A stretch of 64,000 nucleotides of DNA from Salipiger bermudensis (GCF_020171625.1 NZ_JAIUZY010000003.1:186001-250000), one strand, 5' to 3'. Positions 8,692 through 19,271 are shown, numbered from the stretch's first letter. Numbers and translations are program-made. Notes: generated by a model not told the origin, from the letters alone.

Positions 8692-9321
8692 ATGTTTGCC
8701 GCGATCACCAAGCGCCTGCGCCGCCCCCGCTTCAGCGCCTTCGAGCCGCTCGACGCGCAGGGCCTCCAGCGCGCCGAGACGATGCGCGCGGCCCTCGACG
8801 GCCTCTCCGAAGATCCCTACCTAATGCTGGCCGACCCGGACTGGCGGCTGGTCTCGGTCTTCGACGACCTGCGCTATGATCGCGCCGACATGGACATGAT
8901 GACCGGCCCAATGCGCGCCTACGCCACCCGACGGCTGCAACCGCTGGGCTTCCGGCAGGCGACCGGCTCCATCCTTGAGAACCCGGCGCTCGACGTCCGG
9001 ATGCATATCCCGCGCTTCCGCGCGCTTGGCGCATCGCCCTTTGACGCGGTGCGCGACACGCCGCGGCGGGCGCAGGACTACTACCTCCTGACCCCTACCC
9101 AGACGGCGGCGCAGATGATCCTGCACTACCCGGTCGAGGCCGCCGTCGAGCGCATCAAGGTTCTGGTCGCGCGCCAGCCGGTGAACCTGCTGCGCCTGTC
9201 CGACTATCTCGAGCAGCGCCGCGACCATCAGGACGTCCTGCGCGCCATCGGTCACCTGAAATACGTGCAGCGCATGGCGGTGGAAAGCGCGCCGCTGCGC
9301 GGTCGCCGCGCCCTGCGCTGA
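8692..9321 (+). CDS. Unknown protein between fabA and fabB
   Basis: A 209-residue soluble protein without a family I can name. It begins MFAAITKRLRRPRFSAF and has a patterned alpha/beta sequence, including DPDWRLVSVFDDLRYDRADM and a C-terminal basic tail (PLRGRRALR). There is no signal peptide or membrane segment. GAGAGCC precedes the ATG. It points the same way as fabA and fabB and ends 93 bases before fabB, so it may be transcribed with fabB. A link to lipid synthesis rests on position only. Confidence 0.62.
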   Translation: MFAAITKRLRRPRFSAFEPLDAQGLQRAETMRAALDGLSEDPYLMLADPDWRLVSVFDDLRYDRADMDMMTGPMRAYATRRLQPLGFRQATGSILENPALDVRMHIPRFRALGASPFDAVRDTPRRAQDYYLLTPTQTAAQMILHYPVEAAVERIKVLVARQPVNLLRLSDYLEQRRDHQDVLRAIGHLKYVQRMAVESAPLRGRRALR

Positions 9322-9414
9322 GGCCCCCGCGCCGGTTCTGCAAAGGCAATCCGCGGCTTGCGTCCCCCCTGCCCCATGCCCTACATAGCCCCCAACAAAC
9401 ATATGGGAGGCACC

Positions 9415-10644
<1,230 letters not shown>

Positions 10645-10674
10645 TTATTGATACCTAACAGCGGATTACAGAAC

Positions 10675-11466
10675 ATGTCGGAGCTTCTGAAGGGCAAGCG
10701 CGGACTGGTCATGGGGGTGGCGAATGACCGCTCCATCGCATGGGGCATCGCGCGCGCCCTGCACGAGGCCGGCGCCGAGCTTGCCTTCACCTATCAGGGC
10801 GAGGCCTTCGGCAAGCGCCTGCAGCCGCTGGCCGAGAGTGTCGGAAGCGACCTCATGGTCGATGTCGACGTCACCGATGACGCCTCGCTCGACGCGGGCT
10901 TCGAGGCGCTGGCAGCGCGCTGGCCGACGATCGATTTCGTGGTCCACGCCATCGCCTTCTCCGACAAGTCCGAGCTCACCGGGCGCATCCTCAACACCTC
11001 GCGCAGCAACTTCCGCAACTCGCTCGACATCTCCTGCTACAGCTTCATCGAGGTGGCGCGCCGCGTGCATCCGCTGATGGTCGAGAACGGCGGGACGATG
11101 CTGACGCTTACCTATGACGGCAGCCAGCGGGTGTTCCCGAACTACAACGTCATGGGCGTGGCCAAGGCGGCGCTGGAATCGACCACACGCTACCTCGCCA
11201 ACGACCTCGGCCCCGAGGGCATCCGGGTGAACGCGATCTCGCCCGGCCCGATGAAGACGCTGGCCGGCGCGGCCATCGGCGGTGCGCGCAAGACCTACAA
11301 GTTCACCGAGCAGAACACCCCGCTGCGCTCCAACGCCACGCTCGAGGCGGTGGGCGGCACCGCGGTCTACCTGGTCTCGGACGCCGGCGCCTGCACCACC
11401 GGCGAGATCATCCGCGTCGATGGCGGCTACCACGTGCTGGGGATGCCGCAATACGACAACCTCTGA
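10675..11466 (+). CDS. fabI: Enoyl-ACP reductase FabI (NADH)
   Basis: A 263-residue enoyl-ACP reductase that performs the last step of each fatty acid elongation cycle. The catalytic pair Tyr157 and Lys164 (YNVMGVAK) and the cofactor segment GVANDRSIAWGIA are in place. The residue aligned with E. coli Gly93, in the triclosan/diazaborine-binding loop, is Ala94 (HAIAFSDK), a substitution worth noting. The start MSELLKGKRG was chosen over an upstream TTG. It lies 30 bases after fabB and 31 bases before hisH. Confidence 0.96.
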   Translation: MSELLKGKRGLVMGVANDRSIAWGIARALHEAGAELAFTYQGEAFGKRLQPLAESVGSDLMVDVDVTDDASLDAGFEALAARWPTIDFVVHAIAFSDKSELTGRILNTSRSNFRNSLDISCYSFIEVARRVHPLMVENGGTMLTLTYDGSQRVFPNYNVMGVAKAALESTTRYLANDLGPEGIRVNAISPGPMKTLAGAAIGGARKTYKFTEQNTPLRSNATLEAVGGTAVYLVSDAGACTTGEIIRVDGGYHVLGMPQYDNL

Positions 11467-11497
11467 ACCGGCCGCTGACCGGAAAGGACCGCACGAG

Positions 11498-12133
11498 ATG
11501 CTGACGGCGATCATCGACTACGAGAGCGGCAACCTGCACTCGGCCGAGAAGGCGTTCCAGCGCATGGCCCGCGAGACCGGCGGCGGGGAGGTCGTGGTGA
11601 CCACCGATCCCGAGACCGTGGCCACTGCCGACCGCATCGTGCTGCCCGGCGACGGGGCGTTTCCGGCCTGCGCCGCGGCGCTGCGCCGCTCGGGCTGCTT
11701 CGAGGCGATGGTCGAAGCGGTCGAGACCCGCGCCGTGCCGTTCCTCGGCATCTGCGTCGGGATGCAGCTGCTGGCGCGCAAGGGGCACGAGTACGAGGAC
11801 ACCGACGGGCTCGGCTGGATCGACGGCGAGGTCGAACGCATCACGCCGTCCGAGCCCTCCCTCAAGGTGCCGCATATGGGCTGGAACGATCTGGTGATCG
11901 ACCACGCGCACCCGGTGCTCGAGGGCATTTCGACCGGGGATCATGCCTATTTCGTGCACTCCTACCAGATGCGCATGACCGATGCCGCGCAACGGGTGGC
12001 GCATGTGGAGTACGGCGGAGACGTCACCGCCATCGTCGCGCACGAGACGGTGGTCGGGCTGCAGTTCCACCCGGAGAAGAGTGCCGAGACCGGCCTGCGC
12101 ATGATCGCCAACTTCCTCGCCTGGCGGCCCTGA
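11498..12133 (+). CDS. hisH: Imidazole glycerol phosphate synthase glutaminase subunit HisH
   Basis: A 211-residue class-I glutamine amidotransferase that passes ammonia to HisF in histidine biosynthesis. The nucleophile is Cys86 in GICVGMQ, and the His/Glu pair lies in QFHPEKSAE near the C-terminus. The oxyanion strand PGDGAFPAC is recognisable. The start MLTAIIDYES at 11498-11500 has GGAAAGGA upstream. It lies close behind fabI; hisA follows about 760 bases later with one opposite-strand gene between, and hisF is not in the window. Confidence 0.95.
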   Translation: MLTAIIDYESGNLHSAEKAFQRMARETGGGEVVVTTDPETVATADRIVLPGDGAFPACAAALRRSGCFEAMVEAVETRAVPFLGICVGMQLLARKGHEYEDTDGLGWIDGEVERITPSEPSLKVPHMGWNDLVIDHAHPVLEGISTGDHAYFVHSYQMRMTDAAQRVAHVEYGGDVTAIVAHETVVGLQFHPEKSAETGLRMIANFLAWRP

Positions 12134-12176
12134 CGCCATCACGTTTGCCCGGCGGCAGTGCCCATGGCACGTCCGG

Positions 12177-12302
12177 ACGCCTCCGGCGGGAGTATTTTTG
12201 ACGAAGAGAAGCCAGGGGCGCGGCGCTCATGTCTTCTTTGGTTCAAAAATACCTCGGGGGTGAATTGGCGCAAAGCGCCAAGAGGGGGCAGAGCCCCCTC
12301 CC
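12177..12302. repeat. Dispersed palindromic repeat, paired copy A
   Basis: A head-to-head pair of repeat units in the hisH-DUF2147 gap. The left unit starts CCTCCGGCGGG. Its arm 12191-12211 (AGTATTTTTGACGAAGAGAA...) pairs imperfectly with the right arm 12233-12254 (CTTCTTTGGTTCAAAAATAC...). The right unit ends with two hairpins: TTGGCGC/GCGCCAA (12265-12281) and GGGGGC/GCCCCC (12284-12298). The final hairpin is followed by TCCCTTGTTT and might also terminate hisH. Confidence 0.75.
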
Positions 12303-12369
12303 TTGTTTCCAAAAGCGCACTTCCGATCGGACCGGACAGGGCGCCCCCTGCCCTTGTGACGCCGTGGCG

Positions 12370-12756
12370 TTACTGCACCCTGCGCCAGGTCTGGCCCCGG
12401 CAAATGCCCAGCACGCAGCCCTCGACTTTCAGCCGGTCGCCCGAGAGGGCCATCTTCGAGTTGTAGGTCTTGTCGCGATCCGGCGCCCAGATCTTGCCAC
12501 CGCCATAGGCACCGCCGCCCTTGGGCGACATGCCCCAGATCATCTGCCGCCCGATATTGGGCGAGGCGATCGGCTGGCCGGAGCTGTCATAGCCCTTCCC
12601 CAGCGTGCCGCAGATCTCGGCGCCGCAGGTCGTGATGGTGACCAGGGCGAAGTTTCCGTTGTCGTCCGGTTGCGTCTGCCAGACTCCCTCCACCGGATCT
12701 GCCAGCGCCGCGGTGGCAAGGCCGATCAGCCCCACCGCCAGTGCAAGTGCTTTCAT
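12370..12756 (-). CDS. Secreted DUF2147-family protein
   Basis: A 128-residue exported protein of the DUF2147 type; its function is unknown. A signal peptide (MKALALAVGLIGLATAALA, cleavage near ADP) precedes VEGVWQTQPDDNGN. Four cysteines form two close pairs (TTCGAEIC and EGCVLGIC), which suggests disulfides. The start at 12754-12756 gives the signal peptide directly; the longer upstream frame is not family-like. It lies on the opposite strand between hisH and hisA. Confidence 0.85.
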   Translation of the reverse strand: MKALALAVGLIGLATAALADPVEGVWQTQPDDNGNFALVTITTCGAEICGTLGKGYDSSGQPIASPNIGRQMIWGMSPKGGGAYGGGKIWAPDRDKTYNSKMALSGDRLKVEGCVLGICRGQTWRRVQ

Positions 12757-12889
12757 GGCTCGTCTCCTCCCTCTGAGCAATGTATCGAGAGCGTGACGCA
12801 AGCACCCGATTCCGTTCAACGTTGACGCGGGGTCGGGTTTCATGAGACCTCGCGTCACGAGACCAGACAGAGACGGAGCCGAGCGAGCC

Positions 12890-13612
12890 ATGATCCTTTA
12901 CCCCGCGATCGACCTGAAGGACGGCAAGGCCGTGCGCCTGCTGCGTGGCGACATGGACAAGGCCACCGTGTTCAACGACGACCCCGCCGCGCAGGCGCTG
13001 GAATTCGTCGCCGCCGGCTGCGAGTGGCTGCATCTCGTCGACCTCAACGGCGCCTTCGCCGGCGAGCCGGTCAACGCCGCCGCGGTCGAGGCGATCCTCA
13101 GCCAGACCAAGACCCCGGCCCAGCTGGGCGGCGGCATCCGCGACATGGCCACCATCGAGCGCTGGCTCGACAAGGGGCTGGCCCGCGTCATCCTCGGCAC
13201 CGTGGCGGTGGAGAACCCGGCGCTGGTGCGCGAGGCGGCGGCGGCGTTCCCCGGCAAGATCGCCGTCGGCATCGACGCCCGCGACGGCCGCGTCGCCACC
13301 AAGGGCTGGGCCGAGGTCACCGATGTGGACGCGGTCGATCTGGCCCGGAGCTACGAGGATGCCGGCGTCGCCGCGATCATCTACACCGACATCAACCGCG
13401 ACGGCGCCATGCAGGGGCCGAATGTCGAGGCCACAGCCGCGCTGGCCCGCGCGGTGACGATCCCGGTGATCGCCTCGGGCGGCGTGTCGTCGCTCAAGGA
13501 TCTCGAGGAGCTGCGCGATTGCGGCGCGCCGCTCAACGGCGCGATCTCGGGACGGGCTCTCTACGACGGCGCGCTCGACCTCAAGGCGGCGCTGAAGGCC
13601 CTCGCCGCCTGA
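12890..13612 (+). CDS. hisA: Phosphoribosylformimino-5-aminoimidazole carboxamide ribotide isomerase HisA
   Basis: A 240-residue TIM-barrel isomerase that opens the ribose ring of ProFAR in histidine biosynthesis. The catalytic aspartates lie in YPAIDLKDG (Asp8) and YTDINRDG (about 129). The phosphate-binding glycines are in QLGGGIRD and IASGGVSSL. The start [10 protein letters not shown] at 12890-12892 is the family start. The downstream neighbour converges with a 5-base gap. Confidence 0.95.
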   Translation: MILYPAIDLKDGKAVRLLRGDMDKATVFNDDPAAQALEFVAAGCEWLHLVDLNGAFAGEPVNAAAVEAILSQTKTPAQLGGGIRDMATIERWLDKGLARVILGTVAVENPALVREAAAAFPGKIAVGIDARDGRVATKGWAEVTDVDAVDLARSYEDAGVAAIIYTDINRDGAMQGPNVEATAALARAVTIPVIASGGVSSLKDLEELRDCGAPLNGAISGRALYDGALDLKAALKALAA

Positions 13613-13617
13613 GCCTC

Positions 13618-14619
13618 TCAGAGGGCGATATCAAGCGTGACCGGGAAGTGATCCGAGGCGTCGAGCAGCGCCTCGCGCAGCTCTGGCGTGCGCCAGCAGT
13701 GCGGATCGTCGAACGGGTGCCAGATGCGCCATGACGGGCGCCTCCGGGCAAGATCTTCGGACACCATGATGTAGTCGAGCAGCGCCTGCATGTAGCGCTC
13801 CTCGGGCTTGAGATAGAACCGCGCCGTGGTCGGCTGGGCGACGAATTTCGCTGCCAGCGCCTGCGCCGCGTGGGGATCGTAGAGCGGTGGACCGCCATCG
13901 CCCAGCACGATCTCGACCGAGCTACGCCCGAACAGGTGCTCGTACTCGTCAAGCCCGGGGCCGTCGTTGAGATCGCCCATGACCACGACACTCTCGCCCG
14001 CCGCGAGCAGCCCCTCGACCCGGCGGCGCAGCCAGATCGCCTGCGCCAGCTGCTTGCGGCGATTGGCGATCGACAGGCGCATGGCCTGATCGCGATTGCG
14101 CGCGCCGTGGGGGGCCTTTGACTTCAGATGCGCCCCGATCAGTCGCAGCACCGCGCCCGAGGCGGTCACCGCCTCGACCTCGAGCGGCGGCTTGGAGAAG
14201 CTGACATTGTCGCGGGTGGCATCGACGTCGAGGTCGATGTGAAAAACCCGGTCGAATCGCGGCGCCTCGGGGCTCTCTTCCGGGGCATGGCGCACCTTGA
14301 GCACCGCGGGGTCGTAGAGCAGCGCGATTTCCTGCTGCGTGTCGTTGACGAAGCCGGTCAGCACCGCGCGGGCGCGCAGGTCGAAGGCTTCGGCAAACTG
14401 CATCAGCGCGCGGCCGGTATCGCGGCGGGAATTGCTGTCGGGGGCCTCGATAATCATCACCGCATCGGCCTCCAGCGCGGTGAGGACGGTACCGAGGGCT
14501 TCGATCTGCCGCTCGCGGGTGATGCCGTGCCGGGCCGACCAGCCGCCATCCCTCACAAGTTGTCCGGCATCGTCGAACAGCGCGTCGAACCACTCGATGT
14601 TGTAGGTGGCGAGGCGCAT
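13618..14619 (-). CDS. Endonuclease/exonuclease/phosphatase family protein
   Basis: A 333-residue EEP-superfamily metal-dependent hydrolase. Motifs appear in order: LATYNIEW with the metal-binding Asn and a Glu, MIIEAPD, GAHLKSK, VVMGDLNDGPG and the terminal DASDHFPVTLDI, so the catalytic set looks complete. There is no signal peptide. The superfamily includes nucleases and phosphodiesterases, so the substrate cannot be named. The start MRLATYNIEW is at 14617-14619, five bases after the TerB/J-domain gene, which suggests co-transcription. Confidence 0.85.
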   Translation of the reverse strand: MRLATYNIEWFDALFDDAGQLVRDGGWSARHGITRERQIEALGTVLTALEADAVMIIEAPDSNSRRDTGRALMQFAEAFDLRARAVLTGFVNDTQQEIALLYDPAVLKVRHAPEESPEAPRFDRVFHIDLDVDATRDNVSFSKPPLEVEAVTASGAVLRLIGAHLKSKAPHGARNRDQAMRLSIANRRKQLAQAIWLRRRVEGLLAAGESVVVMGDLNDGPGLDEYEHLFGRSSVEIVLGDGGPPLYDPHAAQALAAKFVAQPTTARFYLKPEERYMQALLDYIMVSEDLARRRPSWRIWHPFDDPHCWRTPELREALLDASDHFPVTLDIAL

Positions 14620-14624
14620 CGGCC

Positions 14625-15308
14625 TCAAGCCGCGCGCTGCGCCGAGATCTCTTCCCAGGCGTGGTTGATGTCGATCAGGCGCTTCTCGGAGAGCTTGACC
14701 GCCTCGGGGGGCACGCCGCGCGCCTGCATCACGTCGGGGTGGCTGTCGCGCACCAGACGGCGCCATTGCTTGCGGATCTCGTCGAGCGGATCGTCGGGCG
14801 AGACGCCGAGCACGGCGTAGGGATCGGGCGGCGCGTCGGGCACGAAGCGGGCGCGGATGGAGCGGTAGTCGCCTGGCGCGACCTCGAAGATCTCGGCCAC
14901 GCGGTCGAGGAATTCCTCTTCGGCGGGATGGTAATGGCCATCGGCCATGGCGATGTAGAACAGCCCCTCGAGCAGGTCGCAGATCGGCCCCGTGCTGTCT
15001 TCGAACATGCGCCGGATGCGGCGGGCGTATTCCTCGAACCCGGCCACGTCCTGCCGGGCGAGGTTGAAGACCCGCGCCGCCGCGGCCTCGTCCTCGGGGG
15101 CGACCTGGAAGACCTCGCGGAAGGCCAGCACCTCGTTGCGGGTCACCTGCCCGTCGGCCTTGGCCATCTTGGCCGAGAGCGCGATCACCGCGATGGTGAA
15201 GGCGACGCTGCGCTCGGGCGGCTGGCGCAGGCGGTCGAACACCGCGCCAAGGCCCTCGCCATTGGCGAGCGCAGACAGAGCCTCGGAGATGCGGGTCCAA
15301 ATCGACAT
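14625..15308 (-). CDS. DjlA-like TerB plus J-domain co-chaperone
   Basis: A 227-residue protein with an N-terminal TerB-like helical domain (about 35-150; AKADGQVTRNE and AMADGHYHPAEEE repeat the acidic loop) and a C-terminal J domain (about 162-225). The J domain has its HPD tripeptide at 190-192, so it should stimulate a DnaK-type ATPase. The layout matches DjlA, but I see no clear N-terminal membrane anchor, so a soluble form is likely. Co-transcription with the nuclease-family gene downstream is probable. Confidence 0.86.
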   Translation of the reverse strand: MSIWTRISEALSALANGEGLGAVFDRLRQPPERSVAFTIAVIALSAKMAKADGQVTRNEVLAFREVFQVAPEDEAAAARVFNLARQDVAGFEEYARRIRRMFEDSTGPICDLLEGLFYIAMADGHYHPAEEEFLDRVAEIFEVAPGDYRSIRARFVPDAPPDPYAVLGVSPDDPLDEIRKQWRRLVRDSHPDVMQARGVPPEAVKLSEKRLIDINHAWEEISAQRAA

Positions 15309-15349
15309 TCGGGGATTTTAGTGCGTTGGGCGGGTGAAGTCAGCGCGGT

Positions 15350-15829
15350 TCAGACAAATTTCTGCATCAGGACGAGGTCCATCCAGCGGCCGAACTTGTA
15401 GCCGACCTGCGGCAGGCGGGCGACCTCGGTGAAGCCGATGGCGGCGTGAAACACCACGCCTGCTGGGTTTTCCGCCGACACGCCGGCGAAAAGCGAATGC
15501 ACGCGCTGGCCGCGGGCGACGTCTTCGAGGGCCATCATCAGCGCCCGGCCCACCCCGCGACCTCTTGCCTCAGGGGTGAGGATGACGGTGTGTTCCTTGG
15601 TGTGGGCGTATCCCGGACCGCTGCGGAACGGAAAGAAGGTGGCAAAGCCGAGCAGCGCACCCTCGGCCTCCGCAACGAGGAACGCGTCGCCGCGCGCGGC
15701 GATATCGCCGGCCAGCCCCTCCCGGGTCTTGAGCGCGGTCGTAAACGTGATGGCCGTGGTCTCGATCCACGGGTTCCACAGCGCCGCGAGCGCCGACGCG
15801 TCCCCTGCCCGCGCGGCGCGCAGGATCAT
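15350..15829 (-). CDS. GNAT acetyltransferase, phosphinothricin acetyltransferase-like
   Basis: A 159-residue GNAT N-acetyltransferase. The acetyl-CoA motif is EARGRGVGRALMMAL (88-102). The segments WNPWIETTAITFTT near 18-31 and the HTKEHTVILTPEARG block resemble the Pat/Bar (phosphinothricin, methionine sulfone) subgroup. The substrate is not determined. Its ATG overlaps the stop of the VOC gene by 4 bases (ATGA), so the two are translationally coupled. Confidence 0.85.
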   Translation of the reverse strand: MILRAARAGDASALAALWNPWIETTAITFTTALKTREGLAGDIAARGDAFLVAEAEGALLGFATFFPFRSGPGYAHTKEHTVILTPEARGRGVGRALMMALEDVARGQRVHSLFAGVSAENPAGVVFHAAIGFTEVARLPQVGYKFGRWMDLVLMQKFV

Positions 15830-16446
15830 TGCAGGATGCGGCGCTGGCCCTGAGGGGTGCGCAGCTCGGCGCGCAGGCCGGGCTTCGGGCCGGTGACGAA
15901 GGAGACCAGCGGCGCATCGAGGAACGGCGCCAACAGCGCCTCGAGCTTGTCGGCCTCGGGGTGGGTGACCTCGAGCGTCTCGAGCCATGTCCCGGAGGCC
16001 GAGAGCATGGCTCCGGCGCGCACAGGGCTTTTCCATTCAATCAGCGCCGGGAACATGCCGTCGAACGGCAAGCGCCCGTCCTCGGGCACCGACATCACCC
16101 ATTGCAGCCGCCCGCGTTCGAGATCGACGGGCTTGCCGGCCATCGGCAGCGCCGCGAGCGCGGCGGACATGTCCGGCACCCTGCAGATCCACTTGTCGAG
16201 CCGAGCGGGGCCCGAGAAATCATCGAGCCCGAACCAGCGCGCGTCCTGTGGCGGAGGGGCCGCCGGGTCGATGGCGATGGCCTCGAGATAGAGCCCCTGG
16301 CCAAGGCCCAGGAGCTGGTTGTGGGTGCCGTAGCGCGGGTGCTCGCCGCCCGGCAGCAGCGGCATGCCGATCGCGGCCTCGGCGTGGGCGACCGCCTCCT
16401 CGAGGCTCTCGCCCGCCACCGCGATATGATCCAGTTCCAGCTTCAT
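15826..16446 (-). CDS. VOC (glyoxalase-like) superfamily protein
   Basis: A 206-residue cytosolic protein with a glyoxalase-like domain. It opens with the typical MKLELDHIAVAGESLEEAV, followed by HPRYGTHNQLLGLGQGLYLE. The putative metal residues are His7 and a Glu in YLEAIAID. Substrate unknown. The start at 16444-16446 is the first codon of that domain; the upstream frame to 16728 is not family-like. The gene overlaps the downstream acetyltransferase by 4 bases. Confidence 0.8.
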   Translation of the reverse strand: MKLELDHIAVAGESLEEAVAHAEAAIGMPLLPGGEHPRYGTHNQLLGLGQGLYLEAIAIDPAAPPPQDARWFGLDDFSGPARLDKWICRVPDMSAALAALPMAGKPVDLERGRLQWVMSVPEDGRLPFDGMFPALIEWKSPVRAGAMLSASGTWLETLEVTHPEADKLEALLAPFLDAPLVSFVTGPKPGLRAELRTPQGQRRILQ

Positions 16447-16726
16447 CCGTCGCTCAGGTTTGCTTCGTGCATCCGAGTTACGATAGGCCTGCGGCCCGGC
16501 TGTGCAACGGCTAAAATGCATCAGCGCCCGGGGTTTGCGCGCGACCACGTCCCTGTAGGTGGGCCTTGGCGAAGGCGCCGCGCGCTGATCTGCTCGGGGG
16601 AGCCTCGGAAGACGGGCGTGACACGCCGGCGGCAACGTGAAATTCGGCGGCGGAGAGAGGCCGGAAGCTCGCCGGGCACCGCAGGCATCGTCCTGCCGAG
16701 GCGCGCCTCCGACACGATCCCTCCCC
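16447..16726. other. Intergenic region between the VOC gene and methylmalonyl-CoA mutase
   Basis: About 280 bases without a gene I can support. It must hold the promoter of the VOC-acetyltransferase pair, but no clear -35/-10 pair or repeat unit is visible. The mutase terminator follows at 16727-16760. Confidence 0.4.
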
Positions 16727-16760
16727 AAGAAAGCAACGGGCCGGGGACGATCCCCGGCCC
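16727..16760 (-). terminator. Terminator of methylmalonyl-CoA mutase
   Basis: A perfect 10-bp stem, GGGCCGGGGA (16738-16747) with TCCCCGGCCC (16751-16760), around a 3-base loop. On the minus strand GTTGCTTTCTT follows. It lies 8 bases past the stop at 16769. Confidence 0.82.
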
Positions 16761-16768
16761 CTGCCCTG

Positions 16769-18898
16769 TCAGTCTCGCGCCTCGCGGATCAGCTTGAGGA
16801 TGTCCTGCGCCGCGTCGGGGATGTTGGTTCCGGGGCCGAAGATCGCCTTCACACCCGCATCGTAGAGGAACTTGTAATCCTGATGCGGGATCACCCCGCC
16901 GCAGATCACGATGATGTCCCCGGCGCCCTGCGCCTTCAGCGCTTCGATGAGCTGCGGCGCCAGCGTCTTGTGGCCGGCGGCCTGGCTCGAGATGCCGATG
17001 ATGTGCACATCGTTGTCGATGGCGTCCTGCGCCGCCTCGTCGGGCGTCTGGAACAGCGGGCCCACGTCGACGTCGAAACCGATATCGGCAAAGGCGGTGG
17101 CGATGACCTTGGCGCCGCGGTCATGGCCGTCCTGCCCCATCTTCACCACCAACATGCGGGGCCGGCGGCCCTCCTCCTCGGCGAACTCTTCGACCGATTT
17201 CTGGATCGCGGCAAAGCCCTCGTCGCCTTCGTAGGCGGCACCGTAGACGCCTGCCAGCGTCTTCACCTCGGCCCGGTGACGGCCGAACACTTTTTCCATC
17301 GCCATGCTGATCTCTCCGACAGAGGCCCGCGCGCGGGCTGCTTCGACGGCCGCCTCGAGCAGGTTGCCGCCCTCCTTGGCCCGACGCTCGAGCTCGCCCA
17401 GCGCCGCGTCGCAGGCGGCCTGATCGCGGCTGGCGCGGATGCGCTCGAGCGCCGCCACCTGCCCGTCGCGCACCTTGGCGTTGTCGATGTCGAGGATGTC
17501 GAGCTCGTCTTCCTTCTCGAGCCGGTACTTGTTCACGCCGACGATGACGTCGTCGCCGCGGTCGATATCGGCCTGACGCTTGGCGGCGGTCTCCTCGATG
17601 CGCAGCTTGGGCATCCCCGAGGCCACGGCCTTGGTCATGCCGCCCATCTCGTCGACCTCCTCGATCAGCGCCCAGGCCGCCTCGGCGAGATCGGCGGTCA
17701 GCTTCTCGACGTAATAGGAGCCGGCCATCGGATCGACGACCTTGGTCACGCCGGTCTCTTCCTGCAGTATGAGCTGGGTGTTGCGGGCAATGCGGGCCGA
17801 GAACTCGGTCGGCAGCGCGATGGCCTCGTCGAGCGCGTTGGTGTGCAGCGACTGGGTCCCGCCCAGCACCGCCGACATCGCTTCATAGGCGGTGCGGATG
17901 ACGTTGTTGTAGGGGTCCTGCTCGGCAAGGCTCACCCCCGAGGTCTGGCAGTGGGTGCGCAGCATCTTGGAGCGCGCCGACTTGGCGCCAAGCTCGGTCA
18001 TGATGCGCGCCCACAGCATCCGCGCGGCGCGCAGCTTGGCGATCTCCATGAAGAAGTTCTTGCCGATGGCAAAGAAGAACGACAACCGCCCGGCGAACTT
18101 GTCGATGTCCATGCCGGCATCCATCGCCGTCTTCACGTATTCCTTGCCGTCCGCCAGCGTGTAGGCCAGCTCCTGCACGAGGTTCGCGCCAGCCTCCTGC
18201 ATGTGGTAGCCGGAAATCGAAATCGAGTTGAACTTGGGCATCTCGTTCGAGGTGTACTCGATGATGTCCGAGATGATCCGCATCGAGGGTTCCGGCGGAT
18301 AGATATAGGTGTTCCGCACCATGAACTCTTTTAGGATGTCGTTCTGGATCGTGCCCGAGAGCAGCGACCGGTCGTGGCCCTGCTCCTCGCCGGTGACGAT
18401 GAAGTTGGCGAGCACCGGGATCACCGCGCCGTTCATCGTCATCGAGACCGAGACCTTGTCGAGCGGGATACCGTTGAACAGCACCTTCATGTCCTCGACC
18501 GAGTCGATCGCCACGCCGGCCTTGCCGACATCGCCCACAACGCGCGGGTGGTCGCTGTCATAGCCGCGGTGGGTGGCAAGGTCGAAGGCCACCGACACCC
18601 CCTGTTGCCCGGCAGCCAGCGCCTTGCGGTAGAAGGCGTTGGATTCCTCCGCCGTGGAGAAACCGGCATATTGCCGGATCGTCCAGGGCCGGCCCGCATA
18701 CATGGTCGCCTTCACGCCACGGGTGAACGGCTCGAAGCCCGGAAGCTCGCCGATCTGCGGCAGCCCCTCCACATCTTCGGCCGTGTAGATCGGCTTGACC
18801 TCAATGCCCTCCAGCGTCTTCCAGGTCAGATCCTCGAGCGGGCGGCCCCGCAGTTCCTTTTCAGCGAGTGCCCGCCAGTCATCCACCTTGGCTGTCAT
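16769..18898 (-). CDS. scpA: Methylmalonyl-CoA mutase (single-chain)
   Basis: A 709-residue adenosylcobalamin enzyme converting (R)-methylmalonyl-CoA to succinyl-CoA, the final step of propionyl-CoA assimilation. The large TIM-barrel domain (about 1-560) has [20 protein letters not shown] and the substrate-loop segment near 60-85. The C-terminal B12 domain carries [10 protein letters not shown] with the cobalt-coordinating His592 and the [10 protein letters not shown] strand. Length fits the catalytic chain, and no separate small subunit is present nearby. pccA and pccB lie on the same strand about 2 and 7 kb upstream. The epimerase gene is not in the window. Confidence 0.95.
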   Translation of the reverse strand: MTAKVDDWRALAEKELRGRPLEDLTWKTLEGIEVKPIYTAEDVEGLPQIGELPGFEPFTRGVKATMYAGRPWTIRQYAGFSTAEESNAFYRKALAAGQQGVSVAFDLATHRGYDSDHPRVVGDVGKAGVAIDSVEDMKVLFNGIPLDKVSVSMTMNGAVIPVLANFIVTGEEQGHDRSLLSGTIQNDILKEFMVRNTYIYPPEPSMRIISDIIEYTSNEMPKFNSISISGYHMQEAGANLVQELAYTLADGKEYVKTAMDAGMDIDKFAGRLSFFFAIGKNFFMEIAKLRAARMLWARIMTELGAKSARSKMLRTHCQTSGVSLAEQDPYNNVIRTAYEAMSAVLGGTQSLHTNALDEAIALPTEFSARIARNTQLILQEETGVTKVVDPMAGSYYVEKLTADLAEAAWALIEEVDEMGGMTKAVASGMPKLRIEETAAKRQADIDRGDDVIVGVNKYRLEKEDELDILDIDNAKVRDGQVAALERIRASRDQAACDAALGELERRAKEGGNLLEAAVEAARARASVGEISMAMEKVFGRHRAEVKTLAGVYGAAYEGDEGFAAIQKSVEEFAEEEGRRPRMLVVKMGQDGHDRGAKVIATAFADIGFDVDVGPLFQTPDEAAQDAIDNDVHIIGISSQAAGHKTLAPQLIEALKAQGAGDIIVICGGVIPHQDYKFLYDAGVKAIFGPGTNIPDAAQDILKLIREARD

Positions 18899-19271
18899 CG
18901 TCCTGTCCTCTCTTCTGTGAAGCCGGCGGCCAGTGCCTCCTGTCCCTGCCGGGCTTCAGGGTCTCTCTCAGTCCTGCCGTTCCATGCGCCCCGGCGCGGG
19001 GCCGGAACCGGTGGTCGGTGTGTCTCCGGCGCCAACGCGCCGCCGGGCCGTGGCGGAGCGGGCGACCGTGCCGTCCCCCCTCGTCGGCCCGCCATCGTCC
19101 GCGCCCCCTGCTCCGCGGGTCGTGCCGGCGCGGCGCGCGACGGTGTCTGGATCCCTCATGGAGGGCATCGCCCTGCACCTCGCAGGATCACCGGGTGCGC
19201 CGGCCAAGACAGCGGCAAATCGGGTAAATTCCTCGCGATCCCACGGCAAACGTTGTGAACCCGGGGGGCTC
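18899..19271. other. Intergenic region between mutase and DUF4174 genes
   Basis: A 373-base divergent gap. It is GC-rich with several short inverted repeats (for example around CCCCGGCGCGGGGCC near 18990) but no convincing gene on either strand. It must contain the promoters of both flanking genes; I could not pick reliable boxes. Confidence 0.4.

Noticed and set aside
16637-18334. A 565-codon plus-strand frame opposite methylmalonyl-CoA mutase
   Set aside because: Antisense of a complete, well conserved enzyme gene; no signal peptide or domain seen.
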